This document shows positions 6,719 through 15,585 of a stretch of DNA of 48,052 bases, piece by piece. Both the position numbers and the translations under genes were made by a program. Under the pieces are notes generated by a model. The model made no database searches. It saw only the letters and a program-made list of their open reading frames with translations, and was not told the origin of the DNA. The stretch's first letter is position 1, and each line of letters opens with the position of its first letter. This stretch comes from an uncultured Prevotellaceae bacterium (lineage in GTDB: Bacteria; Bacteroidota; Bacteroidia; Bacteroidales; Bacteroidaceae), in NCBI GenBank assembly GCA_900316505.1, contig ONDH01000005.1, forward strand, positions 1 through 48,052, written 5' to 3'.

Positions 6719-8740
6719 ATGACTGCAACCGATTATAACGGAAAAAGTGAAAAAGTGAGAAATCTGTTTCACCAGCCAGAGGCACTCCAATTTCTCATTC
6801 TTTCATTTTTTCATTTGTTCATTTTTTCTCACTTCGCTCATGCTCAGCAGCAAGACTCCACTTTCCTGCTCAACGATGTGGTCATCACTGGCACGCGCAC
6901 ACCGAAACTGCTGAAGGATGCTCCTATCCAAACCCGTGTCATCACCACAGCTGACATTGAGAAGGTGGATGCCACAAACGTGGAAGACCTGCTTCAGCAA
7001 GAGATGCCAGGTGTAGAATTCTCTTATGCCATGAACCAGTTGAAGCACATGAACCTGTGTGGATTTGGCGGTCAGGGCATTCTCTTCCTTGTGGATGGAG
7101 AGCGGTTGGCTGGCGAGACGATGGACGACGTGGATTTCACCCGTCTGAACATGGCGAATGTGGAGCGCATCGAGATTGTGAAGGGTGCTGCATCTGCACT
7201 TTATGGAAGCAATGCAGGGGGTGGTGTCATCAACATCATCACCAAAGAAGGGACAGAACCGTGGACACTGAACTTGAATGGACGATTGGCACGCTACAAT
7301 GAACGGAGATTGGGGGGAGCGTATGGAGTGAATGGAAAGCGGTTGCACAATATGCTGAACGTGAACCACACCTCCATTGACAACATCCATGTAAGCAATG
7401 CTGAGAACCCTGCCACGCAAGTCGTGACGACCATCTATGGCGACTGCACATGGAACGTGAAGGACAGGCTCACATTCACCGTGAATGACCAACTGAAACT
7501 CATTGGCAGGGCTGGTTATTTCTATCGTGAACAAACGCGTGTAGCCGATGCCCCAGAACGATTCAGAGATTTCAGCGCAGGGCTCAAAGGGCTATGGGAC
7601 ATCAGTAAAGACGACAACTTGGAAATCTCCTATTCGTTCGACCAGTACGACAAGTCTGACTACCACAAAATCAACAAGCTCGATGTGCGTGACTACCGCA
7701 ACGTGCAGAACATCTTCAAAGGGCTCTACAACCACTATTGGTCGTCAAACGGAATCTTGACTGTGGGGGCAGATTTCATGCATGACTATCTGATGAACAA
7801 GAACTTGGGCAGCAAAACGGAAAGTCAGAACACCTTCGATGCCTTTGCGCAATACGACTGGATCATCAACACGCAATGGGAGGTGGTGGGTGCTGTGCGC
7901 TACGACTATTTCTCAGACAAGAAGGACTCTCACTTCACCCCGAAGCTCTCCGTACGTTACCAACCCATCAGCAATCTCAACATCCGTTTTGGCTATGGCA
8001 TGGGCTTCCGTGCACCTGCCTTGAAAGAGAAGTATTACAACTTCGATGCAGCAGGCATCTGGATTATTCGAGGGAATCCTGATTTGAAGGCAGAGCTCAG
8101 CCACAATTTCAATGCCTCTGCCGACTATACCAAAGGGCATTACAATTTCACCCTCGCCGCCTACTACAACGAAGTGCACAACAAACTCGCCACAGGTGTT
8201 CCCCACTATCTGCCAAACGATGATAAGCAACTCTATCTCGACTACACCAACCTTGCGGGCTACTCCGTTTACGGAGGAGAAGCCGCCATTCAGGCACGAT
8301 GGGATAACGGATTCAGTGCCAAACTTTCCTACGCCTATACCAACGAGCGTCTGCCGAAAGACAAAGAAGGGCACACCATCAACAACCAGTACATCCCTGC
8401 CCGTCACCACTCCCTCACTGCACGGGTAGATTGGGACAAGCAATTCACCCGCAACTACGGTCTCCGTCTCTCACTCAACGGGCGTTTCCTCTCCGATGTA
8501 AAGAACGTGGAGTTCATCGACTACTACGACATTTCCAAAGGGACCAGCACCATACACTACCCCGCCTACACGCTTTGGAAATTCTCTGCTGTCCAACAAT
8601 TCGGCAAGGCTTTCAAGGTGACTGCCGCCATTGACAATCTCCTCAACTACAAACCCCAATACCACTACTTCAACAGTCCCCTCACCGATGGCATCAACCT
8701 GATGGTGGGTGTGTCTGTGGATATCGAGAAAATCAAGTGA
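6719..8740 (+). CDS. TonB-dependent heme receptor, HmuR-like
   Basis: 673 residues. An outer-membrane receptor that imports a ligand, most likely heme, using TonB energy. The plug domain (about 52-170) begins LNDVVITGTR, which may serve as the TonB box, and has IEIVKGAASALYGSNAGGG. The beta-barrel follows. FRAP (430-433) and NPDL (453-456) are the motif pair known from heme receptors such as Porphyromonas HmuR; the stretch between lacks an obvious histidine. The signal peptide (about 23-42, cleaved after AHA) is encoded by octamer repeats at 6791-6830. It starts one base after the HmuY-like stop, so the two are co-translated. The stop codon lies inside heptamer repeat C. Confidence 0.9.
   Translation: MTATDYNGKSEKVRNLFHQPEALQFLILSFFHLFIFSHFAHAQQQDSTFLLNDVVITGTRTPKLLKDAPIQTRVITTADIEKVDATNVEDLLQQEMPGVEFSYAMNQLKHMNLCGFGGQGILFLVDGERLAGETMDDVDFTRLNMANVERIEIVKGAASALYGSNAGGGVINIITKEGTEPWTLNLNGRLARYNERRLGGAYGVNGKRLHNMLNVNHTSIDNIHVSNAENPATQVVTTIYGDCTWNVKDRLTFTVNDQLKLIGRAGYFYREQTRVADAPERFRDFSAGLKGLWDISKDDNLEISYSFDQYDKSDYHKINKLDVRDYRNVQNIFKGLYNHYWSSNGILTVGADFMHDYLMNKNLGSKTESQNTFDAFAQYDWIINTQWEVVGAVRYDYFSDKKDSHFTPKLSVRYQPISNLNIRFGYGMGFRAPALKEKYYNFDAAGIWIIRGNPDLKAELSHNFNASADYTKGHYNFTLAAYYNEVHNKLATGVPHYLPNDDKQLYLDYTNLAGYSVYGGEAAIQARWDNGFSAKLSYAYTNERLPKDKEGHTINNQYIPARHHSLTARVDWDKQFTRNYGLRLSLNGRFLSDVKNVEFIDYYDISKGTSTIHYPAYTLWKFSAVQQFGKAFKVTAAIDNLLNYKPQYHYFNSPLTDGINLMVGVSVDIEKIK
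6741..6832. repeat. Octamer-armed inverted repeat B in the receptor signal sequence
   Basis: The left side has GTGAAAAA and GTGAGAAA (6747-6762). The right side has five octamers at 6791-6830 of the type TTTTTCAT. The arms 6747-6763 and 6790-6806 pair at 14 of 17 positions. The spacer contains ACCAGCCA ... CACTCC, similar to ACCAGCCA in repeat A. The right arm encodes the hydrophobic core LILSFFHLFIFSHF of the receptor's signal peptide. Confidence 0.65.
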
Positions 8741-8825
8741 AAAGCCCATGGTGAAAAATCCGTGTTTCCAACTGCCTGAATGATTGATAACATAGTTTTT
8801 TCTCTTTTCACTTTACACTTTACAC
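8737..8825. repeat. Heptamer-armed inverted repeat C
   Basis: The left arm is GTGAAAA, GCCCATG, GTGAAAA (8737-8757). The right arm on the minus strand is GTGTAAA, GTGTAAA, GTGAAAA, GAGAAAA (8798-8825). The 40-base spacer shows no clear match to the CCATGCGG core. The left arm overlaps the stop codon of the TonB receptor (8738-8740), and the right arm ends just upstream of the promoter at 8835. Confidence 0.7.
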
Positions 8826-8834
8826 ATTTTTTTG

Positions 8835-8842
8835 TACCTTTG
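8835..8842 (+). promoter_or_regulatory. -7 promoter box of the aryl-acid operon
   Basis: TACCTTTG 76 bases before iorA. A T-rich run precedes it instead of a clean -33 TTTG. It is the only box seen ahead of the seven-gene operon 8919-15995. Confidence 0.65.
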
Positions 8843-8877
8843 CATGTTTTTCGAGCATAACCTGCTTGAGAAACATG
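8843..8877 (+). promoter_or_regulatory. Palindrome at the transcription start of the aryl-acid operon
   Basis: 8843-8856 pairs with 8864-8877 over 14 positions (two G-U) around a 7-base loop, followed by TTTTTATG. It begins at the base after the -7 box and so overlaps the expected start site. It may be an operator, or a hairpin plus T tract that attenuates transcription of the ior operon. Confidence 0.5.
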
Positions 8878-8918
8878 TTTTTATGTCTTTTACGTAATCA
8901 CAACAAAACGACAAATAT

Positions 8919-10508
8919 ATGAAACAATTACTCTTGGGTGACGAAGCCATTGCATTGGGAGCCATCAACGCCGGACTTTCTGGCGTATATGCTTATCCCG
9001 GCACTCCGTCCACCGAAATCACTGAATTTATTCAGACCAACAAAGTGGCACGTGAACGTGGCATCCACAGTCGTTGGTGTACAAATGAGAAAACAGCCAT
9101 GGAAGCTGCTCTCGGCATGTCGTATGCTGGCAAGCGTGCGTTGGTGTGCATGAAACATGTGGGTATGAACGTATGTGCCGATGCGTTTGTGAATAGTGCC
9201 ATTACGGGTGTGAATGGCGGTCTCATCGTGTTGGCTGCAGATGACCCATCGATGCACTCTTCACAGAACGAGCAGGACAGCCGTTTCTATGGTAAGTTCG
9301 CCCTCATCCCTGTGTTTGAACCATCAAACCAGCAGGAAGCATACGATATGGTGGCTTCAGCATTCGAAATGTCGGAGAGTCTGAAAGTGCCTGTGCTGTT
9401 GCGCATCGTGACTCGTCTGGCACACAGCCGTGCTGCCGTAGAAGTTGGTGAACTGGGTGTAGAAAACGCACTCAACCCCAGCACAGACCAGTGGGTGCTG
9501 CTGCCTGGCATCGCAAGAAAGAAGTATGTGGATTTGCTGGAGAAGCAGGAAGCATTCCAGAAAGCATCAGAGACATCCACTTATAACAAGAAAGAATCAG
9601 CCGGTCAGAAACTGGGCATTGTCGCTTGTGGTATCGGTTACAACTATGTGAAAGAGAACGTGGGTGACAATGCTGACATCCTGAAGGTTTCGCAATATCC
9701 TCTCTCTCCTAAGGCTATCAAGGCATTTGCCGCTGAGCATGAGTCCATCCTTGTGGTGGAAGATGGTCAACCCGTTGTGGAAGAGACGATTGCAGGCATG
9801 GTGGGTGCCGACTACCCCATCAAGGGACGCTTGACAGGTGACCTGCCACGCACAGGCGAATTGACACCCGACAGTGTGGCCAAGGCACTTGGCAAACCTG
9901 CTGGACCTGCATTTGACAATGCCAAGAACCTCGCAGGTCGTCCTCCACAGCTCTGTCAGGGTTGCGGACACCGCGATGTATATACCGCACTGAACCAAGT
10001 GCTGGCTGAATATCCCGATTACCGTGTGTTTGGCGACATCGGTTGCTATACGTTGGGAGCATTGCCACCATTCAAGGCACTCAGCAGTTGTGTGGACATG
10101 GGTGCCAGCATCACGATGGCGAAGGGCGCTGCAGATGCGGGCTTGTTCCCAGCAGTGGCCATCATCGGTGACTCCACCTTCACGCACAGCGGCATGACAG
10201 GTCTGTTGGATGCTGTGAACGACAAGTCAAACATCACTGTGGTCATCTCTGACAACCTGACGACAGGTATGACAGGTGGACAGGATTCTGCCGGCACAAA
10301 CAAGTTCGAGGCTATCTGTCTCGGTTTGGGTGTGGAACCAGAGCATGTGCGTGTGGTCGTTCCACTTCCCAAAAACATGCCAGAAATCACGCGCATCCTG
10401 AAAGAAGAGATTGAGTACAAAGGAGTCAGTGTCATCATTCCTCGTCGTGAGTGCATCCAGACGGCAGCACGCCACGCAAGAGAAAGAGCAAAGGAGGCAA
10501 AAAAATGA
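8919..10508 (+). CDS. iorA: Indolepyruvate:ferredoxin oxidoreductase, alpha subunit
   Basis: 529 residues. With IorB it interconverts aryl pyruvates, CoA and oxidised ferredoxin with arylacetyl-CoA, CO2 and reduced ferredoxin. Visible: an N-terminal pyrimidine-type domain with YPGTPSTE (26-33); CQGCGHRDVY (CGH at 349-351) at the start of the TPP-binding domain; and the TPP motif GDSTFTHSG (417 on) ending NDKSNITVVISDN. The C-terminus stops at RREC...ARERAKEAKK. The two [4Fe-4S] ferredoxin motifs that end many archaeal IorA proteins are absent, so electrons must leave through another protein. It overlaps iorB by 4 bases (ATGA). Confidence 0.93.
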   Translation: MKQLLLGDEAIALGAINAGLSGVYAYPGTPSTEITEFIQTNKVARERGIHSRWCTNEKTAMEAALGMSYAGKRALVCMKHVGMNVCADAFVNSAITGVNGGLIVLAADDPSMHSSQNEQDSRFYGKFALIPVFEPSNQQEAYDMVASAFEMSESLKVPVLLRIVTRLAHSRAAVEVGELGVENALNPSTDQWVLLPGIARKKYVDLLEKQEAFQKASETSTYNKKESAGQKLGIVACGIGYNYVKENVGDNADILKVSQYPLSPKAIKAFAAEHESILVVEDGQPVVEETIAGMVGADYPIKGRLTGDLPRTGELTPDSVAKALGKPAGPAFDNAKNLAGRPPQLCQGCGHRDVYTALNQVLAEYPDYRVFGDIGCYTLGALPPFKALSSCVDMGASITMAKGAADAGLFPAVAIIGDSTFTHSGMTGLLDAVNDKSNITVVISDNLTTGMTGGQDSAGTNKFEAICLGLGVEPEHVRVVVPLPKNMPEITRILKEEIEYKGVSVIIPRRECIQTAARHARERAKEAKK

Positions 10509-11083
10509 AGAAAGACATCATACTTTGCGGTGTGGGCGGACAAGGTATCCTCTCCATCGCTACCATCATCGGAGAAGCAGCCACAGAGGCTGGTATCAAC
10601 CTGAAGCAAGCAGAAGTACACGGAATGAGTCAGCGTGGTGGTGACGTGCAGTCAAACCTGCGCCTTTCTACGGAGAACATCTATTCAGACCTCATTCCAC
10701 AGGGAGGTGCCGATGTGGTCATCTCCATGGAGCCCATGGAATCTCTGCGATATCTGCCCTATCTTGCCAAGACGGGCACCATCGTGACGAGCAGCAAACC
10801 CTTCGTCAACATACCGAACTACCCCGACGAGGCTGCCCTGCAAGCAGAACTTGACACACTGCCATCAGTGGTGAAGCTCGACATTGAGTCTGTAGCCAAG
10901 GATGCCGGCAATGCGCGTGGTGCCAATATGGTGCTCCTCGGCATGGCCGCCCCTTTCATTGAGATTCTCACTGTGGAACAGCTCCGCAAGGCCATCTCCG
11001 TCATCTTTGCACGTAAGGGTGAAGCCATCGTCGAAGCCAACCTCAAAGCCTTTGACATGGGTGTAGAGGCAAGTAAAAAATAA
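10505..11083 (+). CDS. iorB: Indolepyruvate:ferredoxin oxidoreductase, beta subunit
   Basis: 192 residues, the gamma-type domain partner of IorA. The conserved GVGGQGI at residues 9-15 and the segment VHGMSQRGGDV are typical of 2-oxoacid oxidoreductase gamma/beta subunits. The start at 10505 is set by the 4-base overlap with the iorA stop; an upstream in-frame ATG at 10451 lies within iorA and adds a basic, non-conserved leader. It should form a heterodimer with IorA in the cytoplasm. The aryl-CoA ligase gene follows after 21 bases. Confidence 0.92.
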   Translation: MKKDIILCGVGGQGILSIATIIGEAATEAGINLKQAEVHGMSQRGGDVQSNLRLSTENIYSDLIPQGGADVVISMEPMESLRYLPYLAKTGTIVTSSKPFVNIPNYPDEAALQAELDTLPSVVKLDIESVAKDAGNARGANMVLLGMAAPFIEILTVEQLRKAISVIFARKGEAIVEANLKAFDMGVEASKK

Positions 11084-11104
11084 CAACCAAACACAAATTA
11101 ACAC

Positions 11105-12421
11105 ATGATTCACAATCCGAAAATGGAGTGCATGGACAGAGAGTCTATGCGCAAGTTACAGTCTGAACGTCTGGTCAAGACTGTGAAGACTTGTTATGAG
11201 AAGGTTCCATTCTACAAAAAGAAGATGGACCGCATGGGCGTCAAGCCCGAAGATATCCGCAGTATAGACGATATCTACAAGTTGCCGTTCACCACCAAGC
11301 ATGACCTTCGCGACGAATATCCGTTCGGTCTGCAGGCAGTGCCTCAGAGCGAAATTCGCCGTATCCATGCCTCATCAGGCACGACAGGTAAGCCCGTTGT
11401 CGGCACCTACACAGAGAACGACCTGAAGATGTGGGCAGAATGCGTGGCACGTGTATTGGCTGTAGGTGACGTAGGTCCTGGCGACATCGTACAGGTGGCT
11501 TACGGATATGGACTGTTCACTGGTGGTCTGGGTGCTCACGACGGAGCCCTCGCACGTGGAGCCGTTCAGTTGCCTATCTCTGCCGGTAATTCCGAGAAGC
11601 AAATCATGCTGATGAAAGACTTTGGCACGACCGCTCTTTGTTGCACCCCTTCATATGCCCTCCACTTGGCAGAGGTGATCGAGAGAAGCCCCAACATCAA
11701 GGCAGAGGATCTGAAACTCAGAGTGGGTTTCTTCGGAGCAGAACCTTGGACATGGGGCATTCGCCGCGAGTTGGAGAAGAAACTGCACATCAAAGCCATC
11801 GACATCTATGGACTGACAGAGATGTGCGGTCCTGGTGTGGGTGGTGAGTGCCAGTTCCAAAACGGAACCCACGTAGCTGAAGATATGTTCTATCCCGAAA
11901 TCATCAATCCCGAGACACTGGAGCCCGTGGCACCAGGTGAAGAGGGAGAATTGGTGTTCACCTCACTTTGCAAGGAGGCGATGCCTATCCTTCGTTATCG
12001 TACCCGCGACCTCACACACCTCATCTACGAGCCATGTGAGTGCGGACGCACGACGGTTCGCCTTGGAAAGATTTTGGGTCGCAGCGACGACATGCTCATC
12101 ATCCGTGGCGTGAACGTCTTCCCATCACAGATTGAGACCGTGTTGACAGAATTCCCTGTCTTCACACCACAATACTTCATCACAGTGGACCGCAAGAACA
12201 ACGAAGACACGTTCGACCTCGATGTCGAGTTGCGTGCCGAGTACTTCTCTCCAAACCCAGCGAAGCAGATGCCATTCATCAAGCCACTCTACGACCGCAT
12301 CGTTTCCCTCGTCGGCATCAAGCCGAACATCCACATCAAGGAGCCTGGAAACATCGAACGCTCGACTGGCAAGGCTAAGCATGTGCTGGACAAGAGAACG
12401 CTCTTGACAGACTGGAAATAA
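11105..12421 (+). CDS. paaK: Phenylacetate-CoA ligase family protein 1
   Basis: 438 residues, ANL superfamily. It activates an arylacetate (phenylacetate or indoleacetate) with ATP and CoA, or runs in reverse to gain ATP from arylacetyl-CoA. The P-loop is SSGTTGKP (90-97). YGLTEMCGPGVGGEC and the hinge region RTRDLTHLI ... LGRSDDMLIIRGVNVFPSQIE follow, with a C-terminal lid and conserved lysine region (STGKAKHV). The start MIHNPKMECMDRE resembles family N-termini. It follows iorB closely, and a second ligase lies two genes downstream. Substrate preference cannot be read from sequence. Confidence 0.88.
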   Translation: MIHNPKMECMDRESMRKLQSERLVKTVKTCYEKVPFYKKKMDRMGVKPEDIRSIDDIYKLPFTTKHDLRDEYPFGLQAVPQSEIRRIHASSGTTGKPVVGTYTENDLKMWAECVARVLAVGDVGPGDIVQVAYGYGLFTGGLGAHDGALARGAVQLPISAGNSEKQIMLMKDFGTTALCCTPSYALHLAEVIERSPNIKAEDLKLRVGFFGAEPWTWGIRRELEKKLHIKAIDIYGLTEMCGPGVGGECQFQNGTHVAEDMFYPEIINPETLEPVAPGEEGELVFTSLCKEAMPILRYRTRDLTHLIYEPCECGRTTVRLGKILGRSDDMLIIRGVNVFPSQIETVLTEFPVFTPQYFITVDRKNNEDTFDLDVELRAEYFSPNPAKQMPFIKPLYDRIVSLVGIKPNIHIKEPGNIERSTGKAKHVLDKRTLLTDWK

Positions 12422-12435
12422 CTATAATATATTAT

Positions 12436-13743
12436 ATGACAACCCCATTAGACTATAAAACAGTCACCGAGACCATCGAAGAGATGGCACTGGGTGACTT
12501 TTCGCAAGCTACCATCCGCGACCTCCAAGCGCTCTCGAAAGCACTGGAGGAGAAGACGGGACAGACAGTCATCCATTTGGAGATGGGTGTACCGGGCTTG
12601 CAACCGTCAGACATCGCTTTGAAGGCGGAACAAAAGGCACTCAGTGAAGGATGTGCCACAACCTACGCTCCCAACGGGGGTATCCCACGCATCAAGAATG
12701 CGGCTTCTCGGTTTGTGAAAGCATTCATTGGAGTGGACATTGACCCACTCTGTTGCATTCCTACTACAGGTTCGATGCAGGGCACTTTCGCCACTTTCAC
12801 GGCTTGGCACCATGCGATGCCAGAGAAGGACACGGTACTGTTCATTCATCCGGGCTTCCCCGTGCAGACCACGCAATGTGACGTGATTGGCTTGAAGCAT
12901 CTCGGACTGGATATTCACGACTATCGTGGCGAGGCGCTCATTAAGAAGTTGGAGGAGATTTTGGCTGGTGGCAACATCTGCGGCATCGTCTATTCCAACC
13001 CCAACAACCCGTCTTGGGTGTGCTTCAACGAGGAGGAACTGAAGGGCATCGCCATGCTGGCTGACAAGCACGACTGCATCATTCTAGAAGACTTGGCTTA
13101 CTTTGCCATGGATTTCCGCAAAGATTTGAGCCATCCGTTTGAGGCTCCTTATCAAGCCACGGTGGCAAGATATACTGACAAGTACATCTTGGCAGTGTCT
13201 GGTTCGAAGGCATTCTCTTATGCCGGTCAGCGCATCGGTGTGGCTTGCATCAGCAACGCACTCTATCACAGGGTGTATCCCGCTCTGGAGAAGAACTTCG
13301 GTGTGGGCGAGTTCGGAAACTTCTTCTGCAACCGTCTGATGTACACACTCTCCAGCGGTACGACGCACAGTGTACAGCACGCCATGGCGGCACTGATGGA
13401 GGCAGCATGTGATGGGGCATATAACTTCTTGGCAGACGTAAGAGAGTATGGCAGAAGGGCGAAGTTCATGAAGGACGTGCTCTTGGCAAATGGTTTTTAC
13501 CTCGTATATGATAACGACCTCGGTGCTCCGCTGGCAGATGGCTTCTACTTCACAGTGCAATATCCAGGCATGACAGACCTTGAGTTGACGCGTGAACTGA
13601 TGTACTACGGCATTGCGGTGTTCCCGCTCGACACAATGGGGTCGAACGAGCAGGGCGTACGCATCTGCACCTCGTTCTTCTCGAAAGAACAAGAACCGAT
13701 ATTCAAGGAGAGAATCGAAGCATTCAATAACAATCATAACTAA
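12436..13743 (+). CDS. PLP-dependent class I/II aminotransferase
   Basis: 435 residues, fold-type I aminotransferase. The PLP lysine is Lys258 in SGSKAFSYAGQRIG. YSNPNNPSW (about residue 190) and LEDLAYFAMDF carry the Asn and Asp/Tyr that contact the cofactor. The C-terminal RICTSFF carries the substrate-carboxylate arginine. Placed between two aryl-CoA ligases and downstream of iorAB, it most likely interconverts aromatic amino acids and their aryl pyruvates, linking the operon to phenylalanine, tyrosine or tryptophan. The stop codon's last base is the first base of heptamer repeat D. Confidence 0.88.
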   Translation: MTTPLDYKTVTETIEEMALGDFSQATIRDLQALSKALEEKTGQTVIHLEMGVPGLQPSDIALKAEQKALSEGCATTYAPNGGIPRIKNAASRFVKAFIGVDIDPLCCIPTTGSMQGTFATFTAWHHAMPEKDTVLFIHPGFPVQTTQCDVIGLKHLGLDIHDYRGEALIKKLEEILAGGNICGIVYSNPNNPSWVCFNEEELKGIAMLADKHDCIILEDLAYFAMDFRKDLSHPFEAPYQATVARYTDKYILAVSGSKAFSYAGQRIGVACISNALYHRVYPALEKNFGVGEFGNFFCNRLMYTLSSGTTHSVQHAMAALMEAACDGAYNFLADVREYGRRAKFMKDVLLANGFYLVYDNDLGAPLADGFYFTVQYPGMTDLELTRELMYYGIAVFPLDTMGSNEQGVRICTSFFSKEQEPIFKERIEAFNNNHN

Positions 13744-13832
13744 TGTACGATGAAAGATGTACGATGTACAATGAGCCATGCGGATTGAAAGCATTGCGTT
13801 AGCCAACATCGTACATTGTACATCCCACATCG
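13743..13832. repeat. Heptamer-armed inverted repeat D
   Basis: The left arm is ATGTACG, ATGAAAG, ATGTACG, ATGTACA, ATG (13743-13773). The right arm on the minus strand is ATGTGGG, ATGTACA, ATGTACG, ATG (13807-13830). 13748-13773 and 13807-13832 pair at 21 of 26 positions. The 33-base spacer carries CCATGCGGATTG and ATTGCGTTAGCC, closely matching the spacer of repeat E. It lies inside an operon, between the aminotransferase and the second ligase. Confidence 0.85.
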
Positions 13833-13843
13833 AAAATGAAAAG

Positions 13844-15160
13844 ATGGACGACAAATCACCTTACCTTCATCCGCAGTATGAGACGCTGTCGCATGAAGAA
13901 CTGAAGAAACTGCAACTGGAGCGGTTGCAGGCAACGGTGAAGCACTGCATGAACTCACCGTTCTACAAAAAGCGCTTTGAGGAAATAGGACTGAAGCCCG
14001 AGGACATCAAGAGTCTCGATGATGTTCGGAAGATTCCTTTCACCACAAAGCAAGACCTGAGAGACACCTACCCATTCGGCATCGCCAGTGTGCCACTTCG
14101 CCAATGTGTACGTCTGCACTCTTCATCAGGCACGACAGGTAATCCAACCGTGATTCTGCACACGCAGAAAGACCTTGACGAGTGGGCAAATCAGGTGGCT
14201 CGTAACCTTTGGATGGTGGGACTTCGTCCTGACGACGTGTTCCAAAACTCATCGGGTTATGGCATGTTTACTGGTGGTCTTGGCTTCCAATATGGTGCTG
14301 AGAAACTGGGCATGCTCACAGTGCCTGCCGCTGCTGGCAACTCACTGCGTCAGATTAAGTTCATCAAGGATTTTGGCACCACTGCCATCCATGCTGTGCC
14401 TAGCTACGTAACTCGTCTCTATGAGGTGATGCAGGAAGAAGGAGTTGACCCTCGCAAAGACACAAAACTGAAGGTGCTTGCCATAGGTGCAGAACCTCAC
14501 TCGGAAGAGCAGCGTAAGCGCATTGAGCAGATGATGGGTGTGAAAGCATACAACTCATTCGGCATGAGCGAGATGTGTGGTCCCGGTGTAGGTTTTGAAT
14601 GTCCTGAGCAGAATGGTCTCCACTTCTGGGAAGACTACTACATTGTGGAGATTGTGAATCCTGAGACTTTGGAACCCGTGCCTGATGGCGAAATTGGCGA
14701 ACTGGTGCTCACCACCCTCTGCCGCGAAGCCATGCCTTTGTTGCGCTACCGCACTCGCGACTTGACACGTGTGTTGGGTCACACTTGTCCTTGTGGGCGC
14801 AACCACGTGCGTCTTGACCGCATGCGTGGACGTTCAGACGACATGATGGTGCTGCGTGGTGTGAACATCTTCCCGATACAGATTGAGAAGATTCTCATGC
14901 AGTTCAAGGAACTCGCGAACAACTACCTCATCACCTTGACCACCGACGAGAACAATGACAACATGACTGTGGAGGTAGAACTGGAAGAACTCTTCACCGA
15001 TGACTTCCCACGTCTCTTGGCATTGGAGAAGGAAATCAAGCGTCGTTTGAAGGACGAGATTCTCCTTACTCCACACGTGAAGCTTGTTCCAAAGGGCAGC
15101 TTGCCAGTCAGTGAAGGCAAAGCAGTCAGAGTAGTAGACAAACGTAAAGTATATCAATAG
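13844..15160 (+). CDS. paaK: Phenylacetate-CoA ligase family protein 2
   Basis: 438 residues, paralogous to the ligase at 11105. The two share KPEDI, DD(V/I), PFTTK(H/Q)DLRD and the order of all ANL motifs. P-loop SSSGTTGNP (93-101); FGMSEMCGPGVGFEC; hinge region RTRDLTRV ... RGRSDDMMVLRGVNIFPIQIEK; C-terminal lysine region SEGKAVRVV. The frame is open from 13778, but that leader is translated repeat D, so the ATG at 13844 is preferred. It is followed after 2 bases by the ACT gene, a pairing common for PaaK enzymes. The two ligases probably differ in aryl substrate. Confidence 0.9.
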   Translation: MDDKSPYLHPQYETLSHEELKKLQLERLQATVKHCMNSPFYKKRFEEIGLKPEDIKSLDDVRKIPFTTKQDLRDTYPFGIASVPLRQCVRLHSSSGTTGNPTVILHTQKDLDEWANQVARNLWMVGLRPDDVFQNSSGYGMFTGGLGFQYGAEKLGMLTVPAAAGNSLRQIKFIKDFGTTAIHAVPSYVTRLYEVMQEEGVDPRKDTKLKVLAIGAEPHSEEQRKRIEQMMGVKAYNSFGMSEMCGPGVGFECPEQNGLHFWEDYYIVEIVNPETLEPVPDGEIGELVLTTLCREAMPLLRYRTRDLTRVLGHTCPCGRNHVRLDRMRGRSDDMMVLRGVNIFPIQIEKILMQFKELANNYLITLTTDENNDNMTVEVELEELFTDDFPRLLALEKEIKRRLKDEILLTPHVKLVPKGSLPVSEGKAVRVVDKRKVYQ

Positions 15161-15162
15161 CC

Positions 15163-15585
15163 ATGACCATCAAGCAACTTTCCATCTTCATTGAGAACAA
15201 GGGAGGCACCTTGATCAATGTTCTCAACCTGCTGAGCAAGGCAGGCATACAGATTATCGCTTCCACCATTGCCGACACCAAGGGCTACGGCATCTATCGT
15301 GTGCTGTGCAACAACCCTGCTCAGGCATATCTCATTCTGAAGGAGGCTGGCATCAACGTACAGCTTTCAGACGTGTTTGCCCTCAGCATCGATGACCAGC
15401 CAGGACGTGCCGCAGAAGCCGTGAAGGAGATTTCAGATTCAGGAGTGAGCATCCTCTACCTCTACTCGTTCCTTTGGAAAGGCAAGGGCGTACTTGTGTT
15501 CCGTGCCGACCAGAGCGAGAAAGCGAAGGAAACCATCATGCTGAACAAGTTGACATTTTTCACCGAAGACGACTTCCGCGCATGA
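15163..15585 (+). CDS. ACT-domain protein
   Basis: 140 residues with two tandem ACT domains (about 1-70 and 71-138): TIKQLSIFIENKGGTL, then FALSIDDQPGRAAEAVKEI. ACT domains bind amino acids or related small molecules and regulate associated enzymes. This stand-alone type is regularly found next to PaaK-type ligases and may sense an aromatic amino acid to control the operon enzymes. The start is 2 bases after the ligase stop and the end overlaps the thioesterase gene by 4 bases (ATGA). Confidence 0.85.
   Translation: MTIKQLSIFIENKGGTLINVLNLLSKAGIQIIASTIADTKGYGIYRVLCNNPAQAYLILKEAGINVQLSDVFALSIDDQPGRAAEAVKEISDSGVSILYLYSFLWKGKGVLVFRADQSEKAKETIMLNKLTFFTEDDFRA

Noticed and set aside
13778..13843. 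Longer N-terminus for the second aryl-CoA ligase
   Set aside because: The extra 22 residues are translated repeat D; family similarity begins after MDDKSPYLHPQYE.
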